From Penelope pileata (taxonomy: Eukaryota; Chordata; Aves; Galliformes; Cracidae), in assembly GCA_013396635.1 (NCBI GenBank), contig WBMW01000147.1, forward strand, positions 1,217,544 through 1,281,543: 64,000 nucleotides of DNA, in the 5' to 3' direction. A program made the translations under genes and the position numbers. Under the pieces are notes generated by a model, which saw nothing but the letters and a program-made list of their open reading frames with translations, ran no database searches and had not been told where the DNA came from. Shown piece after piece: positions 25,603 through 38,818 of the stretch (positions are counted from its first letter, which is position 1; the number at the start of each line of letters is the position of its first letter).

Positions 25603-27400
25603 GTAAGATTATCAGCTGTTATTGTTTGGGTCACGATGTGGTATTTCATGCTTGTCAATATTTTACCAAAAAAAAAGAAAAAAGGCTTTTGATTTTTTCC
25701 TAAAATCATTTTATGATGTATAAATGCTCTTAATGTAAGTTGAAGGATACTTTATTTCATATTTCTAACAACGTTTACTTAATATTTAAAATGACCTGGA
25801 GAACTGATAGATCTCCCTGGGTAAAAGTATTTATTTTCATCTCTAGTTCACTGACATGTAAGCTATGTTTAGGCAAAAACACTGCAGTGTTATTTTGGCT
25901 TGCCAATGGTCTACATCTGTAGTTGCTCTAGCACCACATTTCTTTTCTCACACTTCTCCTAGGATAGTGAAATGATCCATTTTTAATCAGCTGGAATGAA
26001 GACTATTGACAAATTGAATTTAATATTTGCATAATTAACAGCAACTTGATATATGCATACTGATACCTTGTATGGCATAATCACAGAGGCAAAATTTACT
26101 TTTATCACTGCAGGTACGGTATTTCTCGCAGTAATCTGTCCAGGCAAGATATTTAAGGACTAAATTGTCTAGAAAGGCTGACAGCTTCAAAGGAGATTAC
26201 CAAAGAAGCTAATAGATAATTCCAACTCCCTGGGTCTTTTCTGAAAACCCAAGTCTAATATCTTATGTAATATAGTATGATTGGATTGTAAACAGGTGCC
26301 TTTTGACTGGAATGAACAGTTCTCTACTGACAAGAACATGTAGTAGGTGATCTAATGGGATTGTTTTGTGTTTAATTTCCACAGTTGTGTCATTATGTCT
26401 TTGTCTGCTATTGGTTATTTAATCATTCTGAATAGGCAATAGAAGAAAAAAAAGTGCAGTGAATAAATCAAGTACAGAGCATTCAGGTTCAGAATCAAAG
26501 AAGGCTGTTTTTCACAATAACCTCTCAGTCCTCTGCCAAACAAGCAAACAACAAAAACATACAGCCTGCCTTCTGTGGGCTACAGCCTCTCTGAACTGGA
26601 CAGAAAACAGAAAATGGCAGTGATTTCAGTAAACTGTTTCAGTTCTCTCAGTGTCGCATGAACGCTTAAAACCTTGAACCCTTAAAACCTTCAAGGTGGG
26701 AGAAGACCTGTGAACACAGATTAGGTCCCAACAGGACTTCATGTTTTTCTTATCAGCATTGACGAATGAACAATTGAGGCCCAAACTAACCCGTTGCTAC
26801 TGAATACCCAGTGTAGGAGCACAGTGCTCCTGCAGATTGAGTGGTGGCTTCTGACCCCTCCCTGACAGACCGCTCCTCCCCAGAAGCATGCAGTGCTTTG
26901 CCATGGAGCAGGAGCACGCACCTAATCGTGCACAGTGCCTAAAGCTGTTTGGTTTCTGTGCGCAATGCTTTGCAATATTTGGAACTGTCCTCTCAGTTCA
27001 TCACTTCCAAACCACAGAACAAAGTCAGTCTGATGCCCTTTGCACCCTACCACATGGGAAGGGATGGGGATGAAGAGGATTTGCTTCCACAATTAAAATG
27101 CGGTTTTCTTTGGGCAGAAAGAGGATGTCTCAATAACATCGGGTACGATACTGTAGCAGTTCTGCAGTTTGATTACGGTTCAGAGGGAGGTGCAATTTTG
27201 TTCAGTATCTAGGAAATTGTAGTAGATATTTGACTTGGTGCAAGACTTTCAGTGGATTGTAGTAAGTAATCCTGTATAATGTAAACTGTGGAGATGACTT
27301 ATACGCTATCTTTCATGATCTTTCAAATATGTCAAAAGACAACCTGATTCGTTTGAACAAATAACTTCTTTCATACAACTTTCTTAAAAATTATTTTCAG
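25603..27400 (+). other. WDR25: WDR25 intron (about 1.8 kb)
   Basis: Runs from donor GTAAGA to acceptor TTATTTTCAG. It includes a short imperfect tandem (CTTAAAACCTTGAAC then CCTTAAAACCTTCAAGG, near 26666-26695). I recognise no gene or repeat family in it. Confidence 0.75.
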
Positions 27401-27541
27401 GAACGTTACACTTGTCCGAGTCTGGCACTGCACCCGAGAGAGTCTATGTTTGTTGCTCAGACAAATGGAAATTACATGGCATTATTTTCTTCCCAGCGAC
27501 CTTACCGAATCAACAAAAAGAAAAGATATGAAGGACATAAG
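27401..27541 (+). CDS. WDR25: WDR25 coding exon
   Basis: The 141-base exon of 47 codons is in phase 0. It reads ERYTCPSLALHPRESMFVAQ, TNGNYMALFSSQRPYRINKK and KRYEGHK. It encodes one blade with an atypical final strand (YMALFS, no WD), followed by the basic linker RINKKKRYEGHK that is shared with the PRP17/CDC40 relatives before the last two blades. The acceptor is TTATTTTCAG and the donor is AAG|GTATTA. The open frame continuing to 27685 is intron read-through. Confidence 0.93.
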
Positions 27542-27913
27542 GTATTATTTTTCACCAGAATGATAATATTCAAGTCTAGAAGCAAGACAGATAGAAAAGT
27601 ACCTGTGCTTTTAAATATGTCTGTGTTTGATAAATACGTGATTGATATTAATTGCCTTCCTTTGCTTTCTCATGTGCAATTTTGAGTCATAACGCTCTGA
27701 AGCCAAGTAGTTATTAAAAGGCCTTGCAGATGCTTCATAGCTTGATTAAATAAGTTTGTGTTATAGCTGTGTCCTAAACACCTGGAGAAGTCCTTAGTGC
27801 ATATTTATTTAAAGATGCAATTTTTTTGTACTATATTTATTTTCAGTGTATGACAATGAACTTCCCTAACCAGCAGCTGTTAAGAGTTACACCGATATTG
27901 ATTTTTTTAACAG
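27542..27913 (+). other. WDR25: WDR25 last intron (372 bases)
   Basis: A short intron with donor GTATTA and acceptor TTTTTTTAACAG. No features are seen inside it. Confidence 0.85.
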
Positions 27914-28135
27914 GTGGAAGGATTTGCAGTGGGCTGTGAATTTTCCCCGGATGGAACACTTTTGGTGACAGGAAGTTCAGATGGCAAAGTGTTTTTCTAC
28001 AACTACCATACTGCTAGGATTATTCGTACTTTGTCTGCACATAAAGAAGCTTGTGTAAGTGCAGTATTTCATCCAGTATTGCCATCACTCCTTGCAACAT
28101 GTGATTGGGCTGGAGAAATCAAGATCTGGCAATAA
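27914..28135 (+). CDS. WDR25: WDR25 terminal coding exon
   Basis: The 222-base exon of 73 residues and a TAA stop continues in phase 0 from the preceding exon. It reads VEGFAVGCEFSPDGTLLVTG, SSDGKVFFYNYHTARIIRTL, SAHKEACVSAVFHPVLPSLL and ATCDWAGEIKIWQ. It holds the last two WD40 blades: one with GCEFSPDGTLLVTGSSDGK and an FYN in place of WD, and one ending in the canonical IKIW. The GTG codon that opens this exon is valine inside the protein, not a start. The sequence ends in the propeller, as in mammalian WDR25. Confidence 0.95.
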   Translation: MEGFAVGCEFSPDGTLLVTGSSDGKVFFYNYHTARIIRTLSAHKEACVSAVFHPVLPSLLATCDWAGEIKIWQ

Positions 28136-28207
28136 AAAGCAGAATAACATTTCAGAATAACTTTCCTCTTAGTCTATCATAGGGTTTGGTGTTTCAGAGT
28201 GAATAAA
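28132..28207 (+). terminator. Candidate WDR25 polyadenylation signals
   Basis: AATAAA occurs at 28132-28137, overlapping the stop codon, and again at 28202-28207. Further copies lie at 28814-28819 and near 28956-28961. The copy at 28202 would give a very short 3' untranslated region, and the later ones a tail of 700 to 850 bases. Sequence alone cannot say which is used. Confidence 0.45.
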
Positions 28208-30994
28208 CCATGGTATAGAATGTGAAATTTTGTTGTGATATGTTGTAGGCAGAAGAGACTGTCTTTTCTTCTAGATCCACTAGACGTGCAGTTAAGAGGA
28301 TCTTGTGATTAGCTCCTGAGCAAAGTAGTATCTCTCCCTGAGCCCTGGTGACAAATTTCTGTCCCTTTTGTGCCAACGTTCTGGTGCTCATCTAACCCAA
28401 CCTTGGTGTGAGAATCTAAACTTGAAGAAAATTATTGCTCTTATAGCTTTTACTTCAGCTTTCTTAAATGAGATTTTCACTAGCTTAGCTCCTTGCCCTG
28501 GTCACTGATGTGTCAGACAAACAATAGTATAGTTCCTTGTCTCCAGCATAGCATATAGTTCAAGGCAAAACAGCATCTTACATGCAAGAAGAAGGGGGAA
28601 GATCACAGGATGGGTGGGACTGGAAACAGATAGGTATTACCAGCCCAGCTTATTGTAAAATGCTTTCTCAGAGTTCTAAGAGAAGAAGTTGGGGCTAATT
28701 TTGAATTCAAGAAATCTGTGCTCTCTAGATTCCCATGTTTAATTTTGAGTTTTGAACTCAAATTTATGACTGTGTATAATCAAAGCAAAACTGTGTATTT
28801 TTTTAATAGAAAAAATAAAACTTTATTTATACATGGTGTCTGTATTTCAGTGTTTTACTCCTGTTATTCTTCACAAGTTAGTACTCAAGACTGTTATGGA
28901 ATTGATACTTGGGGGGGAGTGTGACACAATTAATATGCTACTCTCATTTATTGCAAATAAATATGCATTTCTCCATACTTGATGTCATTTACACACAGAA
29001 AATAATCATCATGGTGTTCTGTGCAGGGGATGCTCTTTGACATTCAGACTGTAGCTGGGCTATTCTGCAGCAGATAGAAAACCTATTGTGCCATAACTTT
29101 GTACTTGCATTTTCATATGTAGCATCTTATATTCTAATTTGTTCTTATTGGCACAAATGCAAGGTGAGATTTTGTTTAATATACCATTTTTTAAATGCTT
29201 AGTTACAATGGCTTTTTTAGGGACTAATTTTCAGAACACTTGCAAATGACAGATTTTAATTAAGAAATAAGCAAAATATACTCGATTTATAATCTGTGTT
29301 CCTTATAGTTTCTAATAAAAGATAAGCCTGTGCCAAGACTGTGGATCCAATTATCCTTGAATTTTTCTATAATTTGAAATCTGGATCAAAATATTGTGGC
29401 TGTGTAGTTTTAATAATCTTATCAACAGCTGTAATAGGTTTTAACACAGCGCATTACAGTTTAGTGATCAATGTGAGGCAGTGCAAATAACTATTTTTTT
29501 TTTCCCAGACTGTTCTCAATTTCTTGCTTCCTTGTTTGGCAATTAGATTGTTGACATAAGCCCGGATTTTGCATTTCTCCTGACTATGTGTCTAGCATAC
29601 AAACCAGCTGGACTTTTATAGACTAGTTCTGTGATTCGAGGGGTTACTCCTCATTAAACCCATGGTGCTGGTGTCTATGCGATATTTCATAAATGTCAGA
29701 AGGAGTTCAGGTGGAAACGAAGCGGTATGAGCCTGTATTTGAGTGGGCTGAATCACAGCTGCCTAAGAGAGTGTCTCTATTTTCTTCCCTCCAGGTATTT
29801 TCGTTCTAGAAGTGCTCTCAGCACTTCAGAACTTGTGGCAACCGGATGTGTCGATAGGAAGGATGGGCAGCACTGCAGTCATGCGGTACATCCTGTTAAT
29901 CTCTACAAGAGATTATCTTGAGCTGTTATATGTTTAAATACAGTGCAGATTAATGCTTCTGAAATAAATGTGAACTCATAGCAGCCTACTTGAAGACTGC
30001 TATATATCTGAATGAGCTCTCAGCACCTTCAGCTGAGAGTGTCTCTGAATAGAATGAAAGATGTTGAGAGAGCAGTCTTTGGGAATCACTGCACGTATTG
30101 GATAGAAAAGTAACTTTGTCTTGTAATTCTACCCATGTTGTTGCTTGAATTTAACTAATGTCCTGAGGCCATGATTCTAGTGTCTGTCATTTATCCTACC
30201 TGAAATTATCTTGCAAGCATAATTTTTAGACAATTTCTAGAAGGGAAAAAAGCTGAATTTTCATTAAAGGTAGTAGAGGAAAACAAAATTAATTTCTACT
30301 ACATAATTTTAAAGAATATTAAAATTTGAATGGCATTTGTGTTAGATTTCAAGATGGCTGGAGTTTTAATTACTTATGAGATCCAACCATCAGTTTTACA
30401 AAGCAATGAAATTATGTTCACAGCATTATCTTGTTTAAAATCTCTTTCTAATATAAAACTGATTAAGACAGAGACTGAAATTTAATCATCTGAAATATTT
30501 TAGCATCGTGGTGTCAATTAAGTTTTCATTATGATTCAAAGACAAGTTCTTCCTCGTAATCTTATGTAATGAACTGTAATCAAAAAATATCCACACTTCT
30601 CCATCATTCTGCAATTACTAAATACTGTTTGGGCTGCAAACAAGGATCATTATGGTCAGATGAAGCTTTTAGAACATAATGAATTGTTTGTTAATTAATT
30701 TTATTCATACAATTGTAATCTAGTGGTGTTTGAATCTTGCTTTAGGAACAATTTTTCTAGCTTTGTATAGAGCCTTTTAGAGTATTGTGTGTTAGAGCCA
30801 AGCTAGAGATCTTCACCATTTTGAAATGGTCTCAGGCTCTGTAGATAAACAAGCTGAGCTCATTTTAATCTATTTTGTACTGTACCAAAAGTAATAATAC
30901 CAATTTTTAACACACTATTATTTGCTACTGAAGTGCTATTAATTTGGGGTGTCGGATGATGCAAGCTATTCAACTGTGTCTTTATCTCAAAAAC

Positions 30995-31008
30995 CTGCTA
31001 ATTAGCAG
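30995..31008. other. 14-base perfect palindrome with homeodomain-type core
   Basis: CTGCTAATTAGCAG is its own reverse complement and contains TAATTA, the core bound by many paired-type homeodomain dimers. Such words occur by chance in AT-rich DNA, so function is unproven. Confidence 0.35.
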
Positions 31009-31535
31009 ACAGTTATTGGAATTATTGTGTTCACTCAGCTGAAATACTGTTGGTGAGTCACTATAGACCTCAACTACAGGCCTAATGAGGAAGATAGGCT
31101 ATGGCATTACAATGGGATGGCTCTTTCTGTAAATTTTGACTCTTTCAGGAAAATTTAAAGTAATAAGGCTAAATCTATAATACTATGGCAGAACAGTGCA
31201 AAATGTTAAAAAATGGTGGGATCTCAAATTTTCCACAATCCTGATGCAGGTGGGTTTGAACTGCATTCAAGCAAAAATATTTGTTCCGCTGTTGGTTAAT
31301 CTTCATTTTGAACAATCCTTGTTCCTCCTAGACACTTCTTGCATCCTCACCATTTAATTGTCAGTTTTTCTATTTCAGCACGTTGTTTTCATTTAAGTGT
31401 AGAGTAGTCTCTATGCTTATTCTATGTTCATCTTCTCTTCAGAAATTCCCTTTTTGCTATGCCCTCTGATATGTGGCTTTCAGGATTTAATTCCAGCTGT
31501 TCCAGAACACTGCACTCCGTTCTTTTTCCAGTTTT

Positions 31536-31792
31536 CATACAATCACAGAACAGCTTAGGTTGGAAGGAACCTCAAAGCCCATCCAGTTCCAACCTCCTGC
31601 TATGGTCAGGGTTGCCACCCACCAGATCAGGCTGCCCAGGGCCTCATCCAGCCTGGCCTTGAACACCTCCAGGGATGGGGCATCCATAGCTCTCTGGGCA
31701 ACCTGTGCCAGGGCCTCACCACCCTCTTGCTGAAGAATTTCTTCCTTATATCTAATCTAAATCTCCCCTTTTTTAGTTTAAAGCCATTCTCC
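31536..31792 (-). mobile_element. CR1 LINE 3' end
   Basis: The plus strand shows ACAATCACAGAACAGCTTAG, then GTTGGAAGGAACCTCAAAGC, CATCCAGCCTGGCCTTGAAC, ACCTCCAGGGATGGGGCATC and the ATATCTAATCTAAATCTCCC block. It is a well-preserved 5'-truncated CR1 in minus orientation with 3' untranslated sequence only. The open frame at 31459-31662 runs into it and is not a gene. Confidence 0.92.
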
Positions 31793-34700
31793 GTTTTTAA
31801 AAATAAAAAAGGAAAAACACTGCTTGTTTTACTCCTTTCTTAGTGTGCAAAAAATCAGACAAAAGCACCTAGACCCAAGATTTCTGGATATAGTGGGTAC
31901 TGGCACTCAGAGTAGTTCCTAACATGGGGCAGGCAGACCCAACTGCTTTAAGCAGGATTCATCACTACTGCTTTTCTAGCCTTGAACACGAGACAGAATG
32001 ATCTCGTTGGAGCTGCTGCAATTTTCTGGGCTGTGCAGTGGATCAATAGTTAGCACCTCTGCCACACGCAGGGTTCTTCCCAATGTGCCTTGCTCTGTTA
32101 TGGGAATGTGGTTTGTTTCCAGCCAATTCTTCAAGTCATTCTTCATCTTGTTGAACTCTTCTGGGCTGTAAGCTTTGCTTTACTCAGGCTCAAATATGCA
32201 GGAAAATCGTGTTTTCATTGTCCACTTGCAGTATGTCGGTCTCCTGGTGATGTTTCTTATTTCTGGAGATTCTCCTCTCCTTTTATCTTCTCTTCTGTCT
32301 CCTTCTCTTTCTATCTCTGATTACAGCTCTATTGTCTTGCAGACTTTTTTTTTTTATAGCTGCACCTACAAGATGTATCTACTTAGTTTGTCAGGAGTGC
32401 ATTTTCTGGAAAAAGAAAAGTAAAATAAAGTACCAATTGTTGCCACTTTCGATTCTTTGGCTCATAGAGCACACAAACTGCACTTTTTTTTTTGAACGAA
32501 ACTGAGAAAATGAGCTCTGAGAACATACTTAACACCTCTTGGCTGCTAGGATGAAATTAGAGATGGTTCAAAGTATCCCCCCCACATCCCATGTAGCTGA
32601 GATACTGCATTTTCAGAAGTGAATGAGGAAAATTTACTCCTGTTGTGCCATACCACTTGCTAATCTAAATATTTCAAATTGTAGTTTCAAAGTCTTTTGA
32701 AACAAAACCCAACCAAAATTTTAGAAGCATTTGGTCTCCGGTGGTAGTAAAACTTTACAGTAAAACCAGGTGACCATGACTCAAACCTGATGGATTCTGC
32801 CACAGATGTGAATGACTGAGTTAGGACAGAGCAGCTAAGTCCATAACAGGAATGATGGGTCTGTAGATGAGAATATTGCTCCCTTGGTTGGCTTTAGATG
32901 GAGGCTTAAAGGAATTAGGCTCATTTGCCTTCCTCTGCCAGTCCCTGGGCATCCTTCTGCATGGGCTGACTTAGAGGCCTGCCAGAAAACACCTACATAT
33001 TTTTCACAAATGATAAAGCTTCATCCAAATATACTTATCGCTACATTTCCCATTTTTGTGTAAGTGCCTCTTAAAATCAATCTGAAAACTCTTGAAGATG
33101 TTCTTTGGAGAAGGTTGACATTCACTAAATTTGAAAATGCCTGAAGTGACAGACCAGATGCTTCAGGTCAGATCCATTTGTCTCCAGTTTTCATCAGGCA
33201 GGGCCATAAAACTCAGGTAATGCTTCTGCTTCTGAGTAGAATTTATACCAGTGAATTGTTTGAAGTGTGTCCTTAGAAGAGCAATTTGTGTAGTGTGTGA
33301 GTGAGCATACCGTCCCTGGTACAGATCTGGTTACCTTGAGAAATCAATTTTCATGTGTTCAGGTTGCTGCTACTCTTCTACAAACAAGCAGTGAAGAACT
33401 GCTTCACAATTTCATTTGGATTTATTTTCACCTGCAAACGATCTTATTTTTCATGTTTCACTGCATATCCATCTCCTTTGTTACCTTTTCACTGTGTGAT
33501 ATAAGTAAATTGCAGAGCCCTTCTATCTCAAAGTGCATAAGGAATGATCTAAGTTGAATATTGGGTAAAGAATATCATACCTTATATAAGAAAAGAGTTA
33601 TTTTGATTCTTTCCCTCTCCTTGTTTTGGTAATCTTTCTTATTTCTGAAGAGAATTTCTTCCAAGTAAAGACAAATGATCTGGTAGCCCCTTCCAGTTAA
33701 TTTGTAATTTGGATGGTTAATTTGCAAATGTTTGCTCTTTGTTTAAACACATGCAATTGCTTGAAAGGCAGTAACCATTTAAAATCATGTACTGCTTTGT
33801 GTACAAAAAATGAAGGTTTTCCTTATGCCATTAATATGAAGCATGCAGTCTGTGAACTTCAGATATGACACAGACTAATTTTTTTTCTTGTTACGGCCTC
33901 AAACACAGCATATTTTGACCAGGTATGTGGCCTCTGAATCTGAGCATAAACTGTTGAGTGAAATCTTAATCATATCCCATACCCCAAAACTCATCCACAG
34001 ATCTTTCCTTTTTTAAAAAAAAGACCCACCTTTTTAATTTCCTTATTTAATAGGGTTGTATGAGAGAATTTCTAGATTTTTTTTTCCTAGAAGATAAATG
34101 CCAGTGAGGGAAAAAGACCTGGGGTTCCTGCTGCAGGTATGAAAGGAAGGGACATTTCTGCTTGTGTCACTGGTACTGATCTCGAGTTCTGTTCAGTTTT
34201 GATTCTCTCTCACTTTTTAACACCTCAGAAACTAAATGACAGACAAGTGAATCACATCCTAACGTAAAAAGATATGAGTCATTGCAAACGCTCCGTAGGA
34301 TGCATGGTATGCACAGATATGAACATATGCAGAAATACAGATATACTTTTTTTTTAATCTGATGCCATTTGTATTACATATATTATTAAAAAAGATTAAT
34401 ACTAAGCCCCCCAAATCTGATAGTCTGACTCAGTTCTGCAATGCTTTTACATAGTGCTTAAATAGAGCATGTGCTTGAATTCAAACATGCACACCTAGAG
34501 CAGGAGGGGCAGGTGACAGCACACAGCGAGAAGCGCAATCTGTGAAAGCTTTGAAGAATAATGGGAGATCAGAGGGAAAAGGAGGATGCTTGGAGGGTGA
34601 GTGGTAGTGCCAGGTGAAAGGTAGAATGAGAGAAAACAAGAGAAAAGGGGAGATGAGAAGAGGGCAAAGCATGGATTGTAACTCATCACAGAATATGAGA

Positions 34701-37700
34701 AGAGGATGTAAAGAGCTTAATGCAATTACAGATGTGTACGCAGCACAGCTCTGTCAGAGACCAGCCCATGACAGTGATGACACACAAAAGATGTGAATAC
34801 AACAGGCTGGAGTCTGGGAAGATGTTTAGACTTCATGGGCAATGTCTGCTAGTGCAGGGCCTGTTGTGTCCTTGGCCTGTGGAGGAAGCTTGCATGTGTT
34901 GTGACCCTGCAAGCAGAAACTGGATGAGTGCACACCATGGCTGGAACAAGGAACTACATGGCCTAGGCCTCTGCAGATTTCCATTCTTGCCAAAGTTTCG
35001 AGCTGCTACAAGTCAGGGTATCTCTGTGGTATTTCTCAGGCAGACTGGCACACTGACGCCGTGAGCTTGCTAGACCTGTGGGGCTGTAGCTGCTTGGTGA
35101 CAGCCTCTGGCTAATTAATCTGCCTCTCAGCTGGTGCTGCTGCTCAGGCTGTGTTGCCATGCTAGCCAAAGCAGAGCCTTTCTTTGTCTCATACTGCATC
35201 TAAATGCAATGTAAATTTGCCATAAGTTTGGAGATGTACTTGCAGGACTGCCCTGCAGCTGTTTAGTTTTCAGCTAGTAAACTGCGGCACTGCTATTGCA
35301 GTCTGGTCTTGGCTGCTTCAATGTCAAGAGAATTGCTGTATGCACCCGAGAAGCTGCATACTGCCTTGGGTAATTGGCATTTTGAGAGCTTTGTGGGGAA
35401 GGCAACGGAGACATGCATTCTATCATTATTAAATCAATGCTCTTGGGATTCAAGCTTCTGATATAATTTACATTTGGACCTCAGGTCTCTACTTCAGAAG
35501 TTCAATTTTTAATAATCTTTTTCTTAATGATGTATAGAATATTTTCCTTTTTAATTGGACATAACAGATGAAGTAGCACATTAATTTTGTATCCTTAGGG
35601 ATTTTTGCTATTTGGTGCACTCTGAATGCCCTTCAGAAAGGGAGGTATAGAATTGAGAAGTCTGACAAAGTCTTTCTGAGGGAATCAGCAGTTTCTCCGC
35701 TTGCTTTTACGACTGCTTATATTAAGGTGCATATTCTCTTTGGTTCAAATTAATTAAATGTCAGTAGAACAACTGCAGATGAGTCCTTTTTAAAAAAACT
35801 AAAACATAGCAGAACGTAATTCTTAGCTTAAATGATCATATTTTGACTAATTCTTAAGGAACTTTAGTACAAAATTCCTGTCTTCAAATTTAGATGTTCT
35901 CATGCAAATATTCAACATGCAAAGTGGCCTTCTGAACTGATGTTCCACCTAACGAAAAATCCTGCTTTCTTGTCTCAGTGTGGATGTTTCATGCTTTTGG
36001 ACCTTGGTGCTGGAGAGACATAGAACATAATGGTACAAATTGTGGGCAGCACTGGAGTGACTTCCTTTTCTCCAACTTCCCCTTTCAGTATTCTTTAAAG
36101 GATGCTGAAACATTGCCTCGGGGACTGCTGTCCTAAAAACTCCACTATGTTAACCTTTGCAATATGTTTAAAAATGCTTTTTACCTAGGTGTCTGTCAAG
36201 GGAGACCTTTGAGAGAAATGACGTGCTTCACAGTCTGCACCAAAACCTGACAATAGCATCTTTATTAAAGTTAGAAGGCTTTTGTCAACGCAGATTTTCA
36301 CCAAATTCCTCTAGTTTAATGAATTCCATTAGCTTTGCGTTAGTTCTTTCTGAACCTGGGACCTTCACTGAAGGTGGTAACTGTATGAGACAATGCAAAA
36401 TAGTTTTGTAAGAGAACTTGTCAGAGGAAAATTTTGGCAGTAATTTGAGAAAATTACTGCAAAAATATCAATGGTCTCTTCAAATATTTTCTAGAGGGCT
36501 GTTATTTTTCTTCATAACATAAGGGCTCATCATTTGCTACTGAAATTAATAGCTATGTTTTTATTTTTAGCACTCATAATTAGACGTTAATTTGCTCTCT
36601 GAATGCTTACGTTTCAAATTCTGCAATCATTCCCCTTTGAGCAAGTACTAGTCTAAATCTCTCTGTGAAAAAATCATGGCGATTAAGTACATTTGAAGTG
36701 TTACTACATTATCTGGGAAATTTATTTTTATGTTCATATGGGGCACAGACCAATCCATGCTGGAGTGGCTGTCAGTCAAAGATGACTCAAGAGGAATTCC
36801 GATAAAGGCTTCCACATAACGTCACTGTGCAGTTCTAACCATTGCGAACTCCTACATAGATCTTTTCTTTTTTCTTTAAATATAACTTCTTCCACATATC
36901 TCAAGAATTGTTTTAAATGTCACTGCGGGGTTTAGATTTTTATTTTTTTTGTCTGCTTGTAATATTTCTCTGCTTGTCAGTCCTTAATGGCTCCTAAGAA
37001 AAAAGACTGCCTTGTTTTTGTATGTCTGTAGAGCACTCTTCCCATTATTGGAAAGATCACAAAAGCCCCCTGATGCTGGAGAACTTTCAGGCGCCATTTT
37101 TTTCTGGCCCTTGGAGAACATGATAAACACGTCGCAGCAGCCGTGTCTGAGAAATTAAGTATGTGTCAACACAACAGTGGCATTATTAATCTTTCCATTT
37201 TGAGTGCCATTTTTCATCAGCCAAATAATACAATGATTTGTGAAAAAGGTATACATGAAACAAATTATTTTCTGTTCCTCCAGGTATGGTGCTTAGTTTT
37301 CCAGAAACTGGTCTTCAGAGCAGCCTTTCATTAGGCATCTATTTATAACCGTGCATATTTCTAGTGTTATGACGTGCAATCAGTGGGATGATAAAGCTTG
37401 CTTGTCTTTATTATCTTTTTGACCCATTGATGCATCTAGGACATTTGTGGCAGCCTGAACTTCTGTTTTCTTCTTGTAATACACTGCAGGAAAAAAGCTT
37501 GTACTCTTTTTATTTCACTGGTCATAGCGAAATATGAAGTTTTGCTTGCAGAGGACCACTTTGCAGGAGAAGACATCAGCGTGAAAACTGCAAAATGTAC
37601 TTGCTGTTTCTCTCTCCAACTTCCAAAGGGATCTCCAGACCCTTCTCTGTCTGAGCAACGCATCATCCCTGGCTCCTTGCCATCTGCAAAGCCCTGCAGA

Positions 37701-38770
37701 GAGAAGGGGGAAATAGAGGACAAGATGCAGCAACAGTGTGTTTTGGCTCCAGGAAGGCTGATGCCTTTGAGTGCTGAGTATCCACTTGCATCCTCATACA
37801 GGTAAAAACTGCAGCAGGGGAGACAACCTCCAGTGGGCTGGTGGAAGGCGTTCATAATCAAAAGTCTCTCTGCTGTATCTGAATAGCAGTTCTTTGGCTG
37901 TACTCTGGAAGTTGCTCTTACAGGGTCTTGGACGATTTGATAGTGGGTGATTTTAAAGAGTGCAAAGCCTTGGACTAAACATTCAGCCCACGTTCACATG
38001 CAATTGCAGAGATAGCGAATGCACATGGTGAGGTATTTACTTACAACACCTTTATCAGAAAGTCACATCCAAGCCTCTGAAAAAACTGTATGTTGCAAAA
38101 ATGCTGAGGAACAGACAAAACGTAGTATTTGAGGAAGGAAAGCAAGCACTTTTGTCTTTTAGTAATATTTTCAGGATAGGTTTTGAACTCTTTAGTGCAA
38201 TAAATACCAGACGTAGAGCTAACAGGTTGCTTTGCACTTCTATTACGAAGAGGAAAATAGTAGGCTCTGGCAGGCCAAACACCAAATTTCTACCTGACAA
38301 TGTGAAGTTTCTGCTGCTGGTTGCACAAGAATGACTCTGCAGTGGGCAACAGTCACAGCCAAGGGTCTTCTGCAAGGAGACTGTTTCAGGGAAAAGAGTT
38401 GTTCATCTTTCAAGGAATTATCCCGCTTAATTGACACAATTGTTCCTCACTGTAATGTTATTGTACAGTTTTGCATATTGATTGCACTCTGTCTTTAAAT
38501 TAGGCTTTTATTTGCATGCTAGTGGCCTGTCCTGCATTTAATGCTTCTTCTGTGGCTGAAGTTAGAAACGTGTATCTAGCTTTTATAATGCAGCTGATCT
38601 GTTTCTCAGGTTTCACATCAAATGCTCTTCCTGTAGGGCTGAAACTCATCTGAATTATTAATATGAAGTTTTCAATAGTAAGAAATTTGTCATAATGGGG
38701 AATAATACATGTAGGTTAGCAAGCTTTATGGTAGAAAATATCTTACTGCTAATCAGGATGTGAATATATA

Positions 38771-38818
38771 TGCAAAGATAAATGATCTGCAAAGATAAAT
38801 GTTCTGCGAAGATCTCTG
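38771..38818 (+). repeat. Short tandem repeat, 17-base period, GATAAA-containing
   Basis: TGCAAAGATAAATGATC and TGCAAAGATAAATGTTC are consecutive 17-base units with one mismatch, followed by a decayed third unit (TGCGAAGATCTCTGCT). Two units contain AGATAA, a GATA-factor-like word. Confidence 0.75.

Larger units (their letters stand above)
1..28135 (+). other. WDR25: WDR25 gene body, 3' part (five coding exons and their introns)
   Basis: Gene-level entry. Five exons on the plus strand have AG acceptors, GT donors and compatible phases (0, then 1, then 0, 0, 0). Together they encode 270 residues and a stop. WDR25 proteins are about 540 residues in mammals, so roughly the N-terminal half, including the large low-complexity first coding exon, lies before position 1. 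The protein is a WD40 beta-propeller related to the splicing factor PRP17/CDC40, but its cellular role is poorly defined. The distinguishing features are the segment RINKKKRYEGHKV followed by GCEFSPDGTLLVTGSSDGK and the terminal GEIKIWQ. The convergent neighbour BEGAIN supports the assignment, because the two genes are adjacent and convergent in human 14q32. Confidence 0.92.

Noticed and set aside
34500..35200. Purine-rich stretch followed by frames of 78 and 114 codons
   Set aside because: Composition bias explains the open frames. No repeat family or protein similarity was recognised.
37436..37861. 141-codon minus-strand frame in the spacer
   Set aside because: Has no recognisable domain, overlaps frames on both strands and is of a length expected by chance in a locally GC-richer stretch. 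RNA evidence would be needed.
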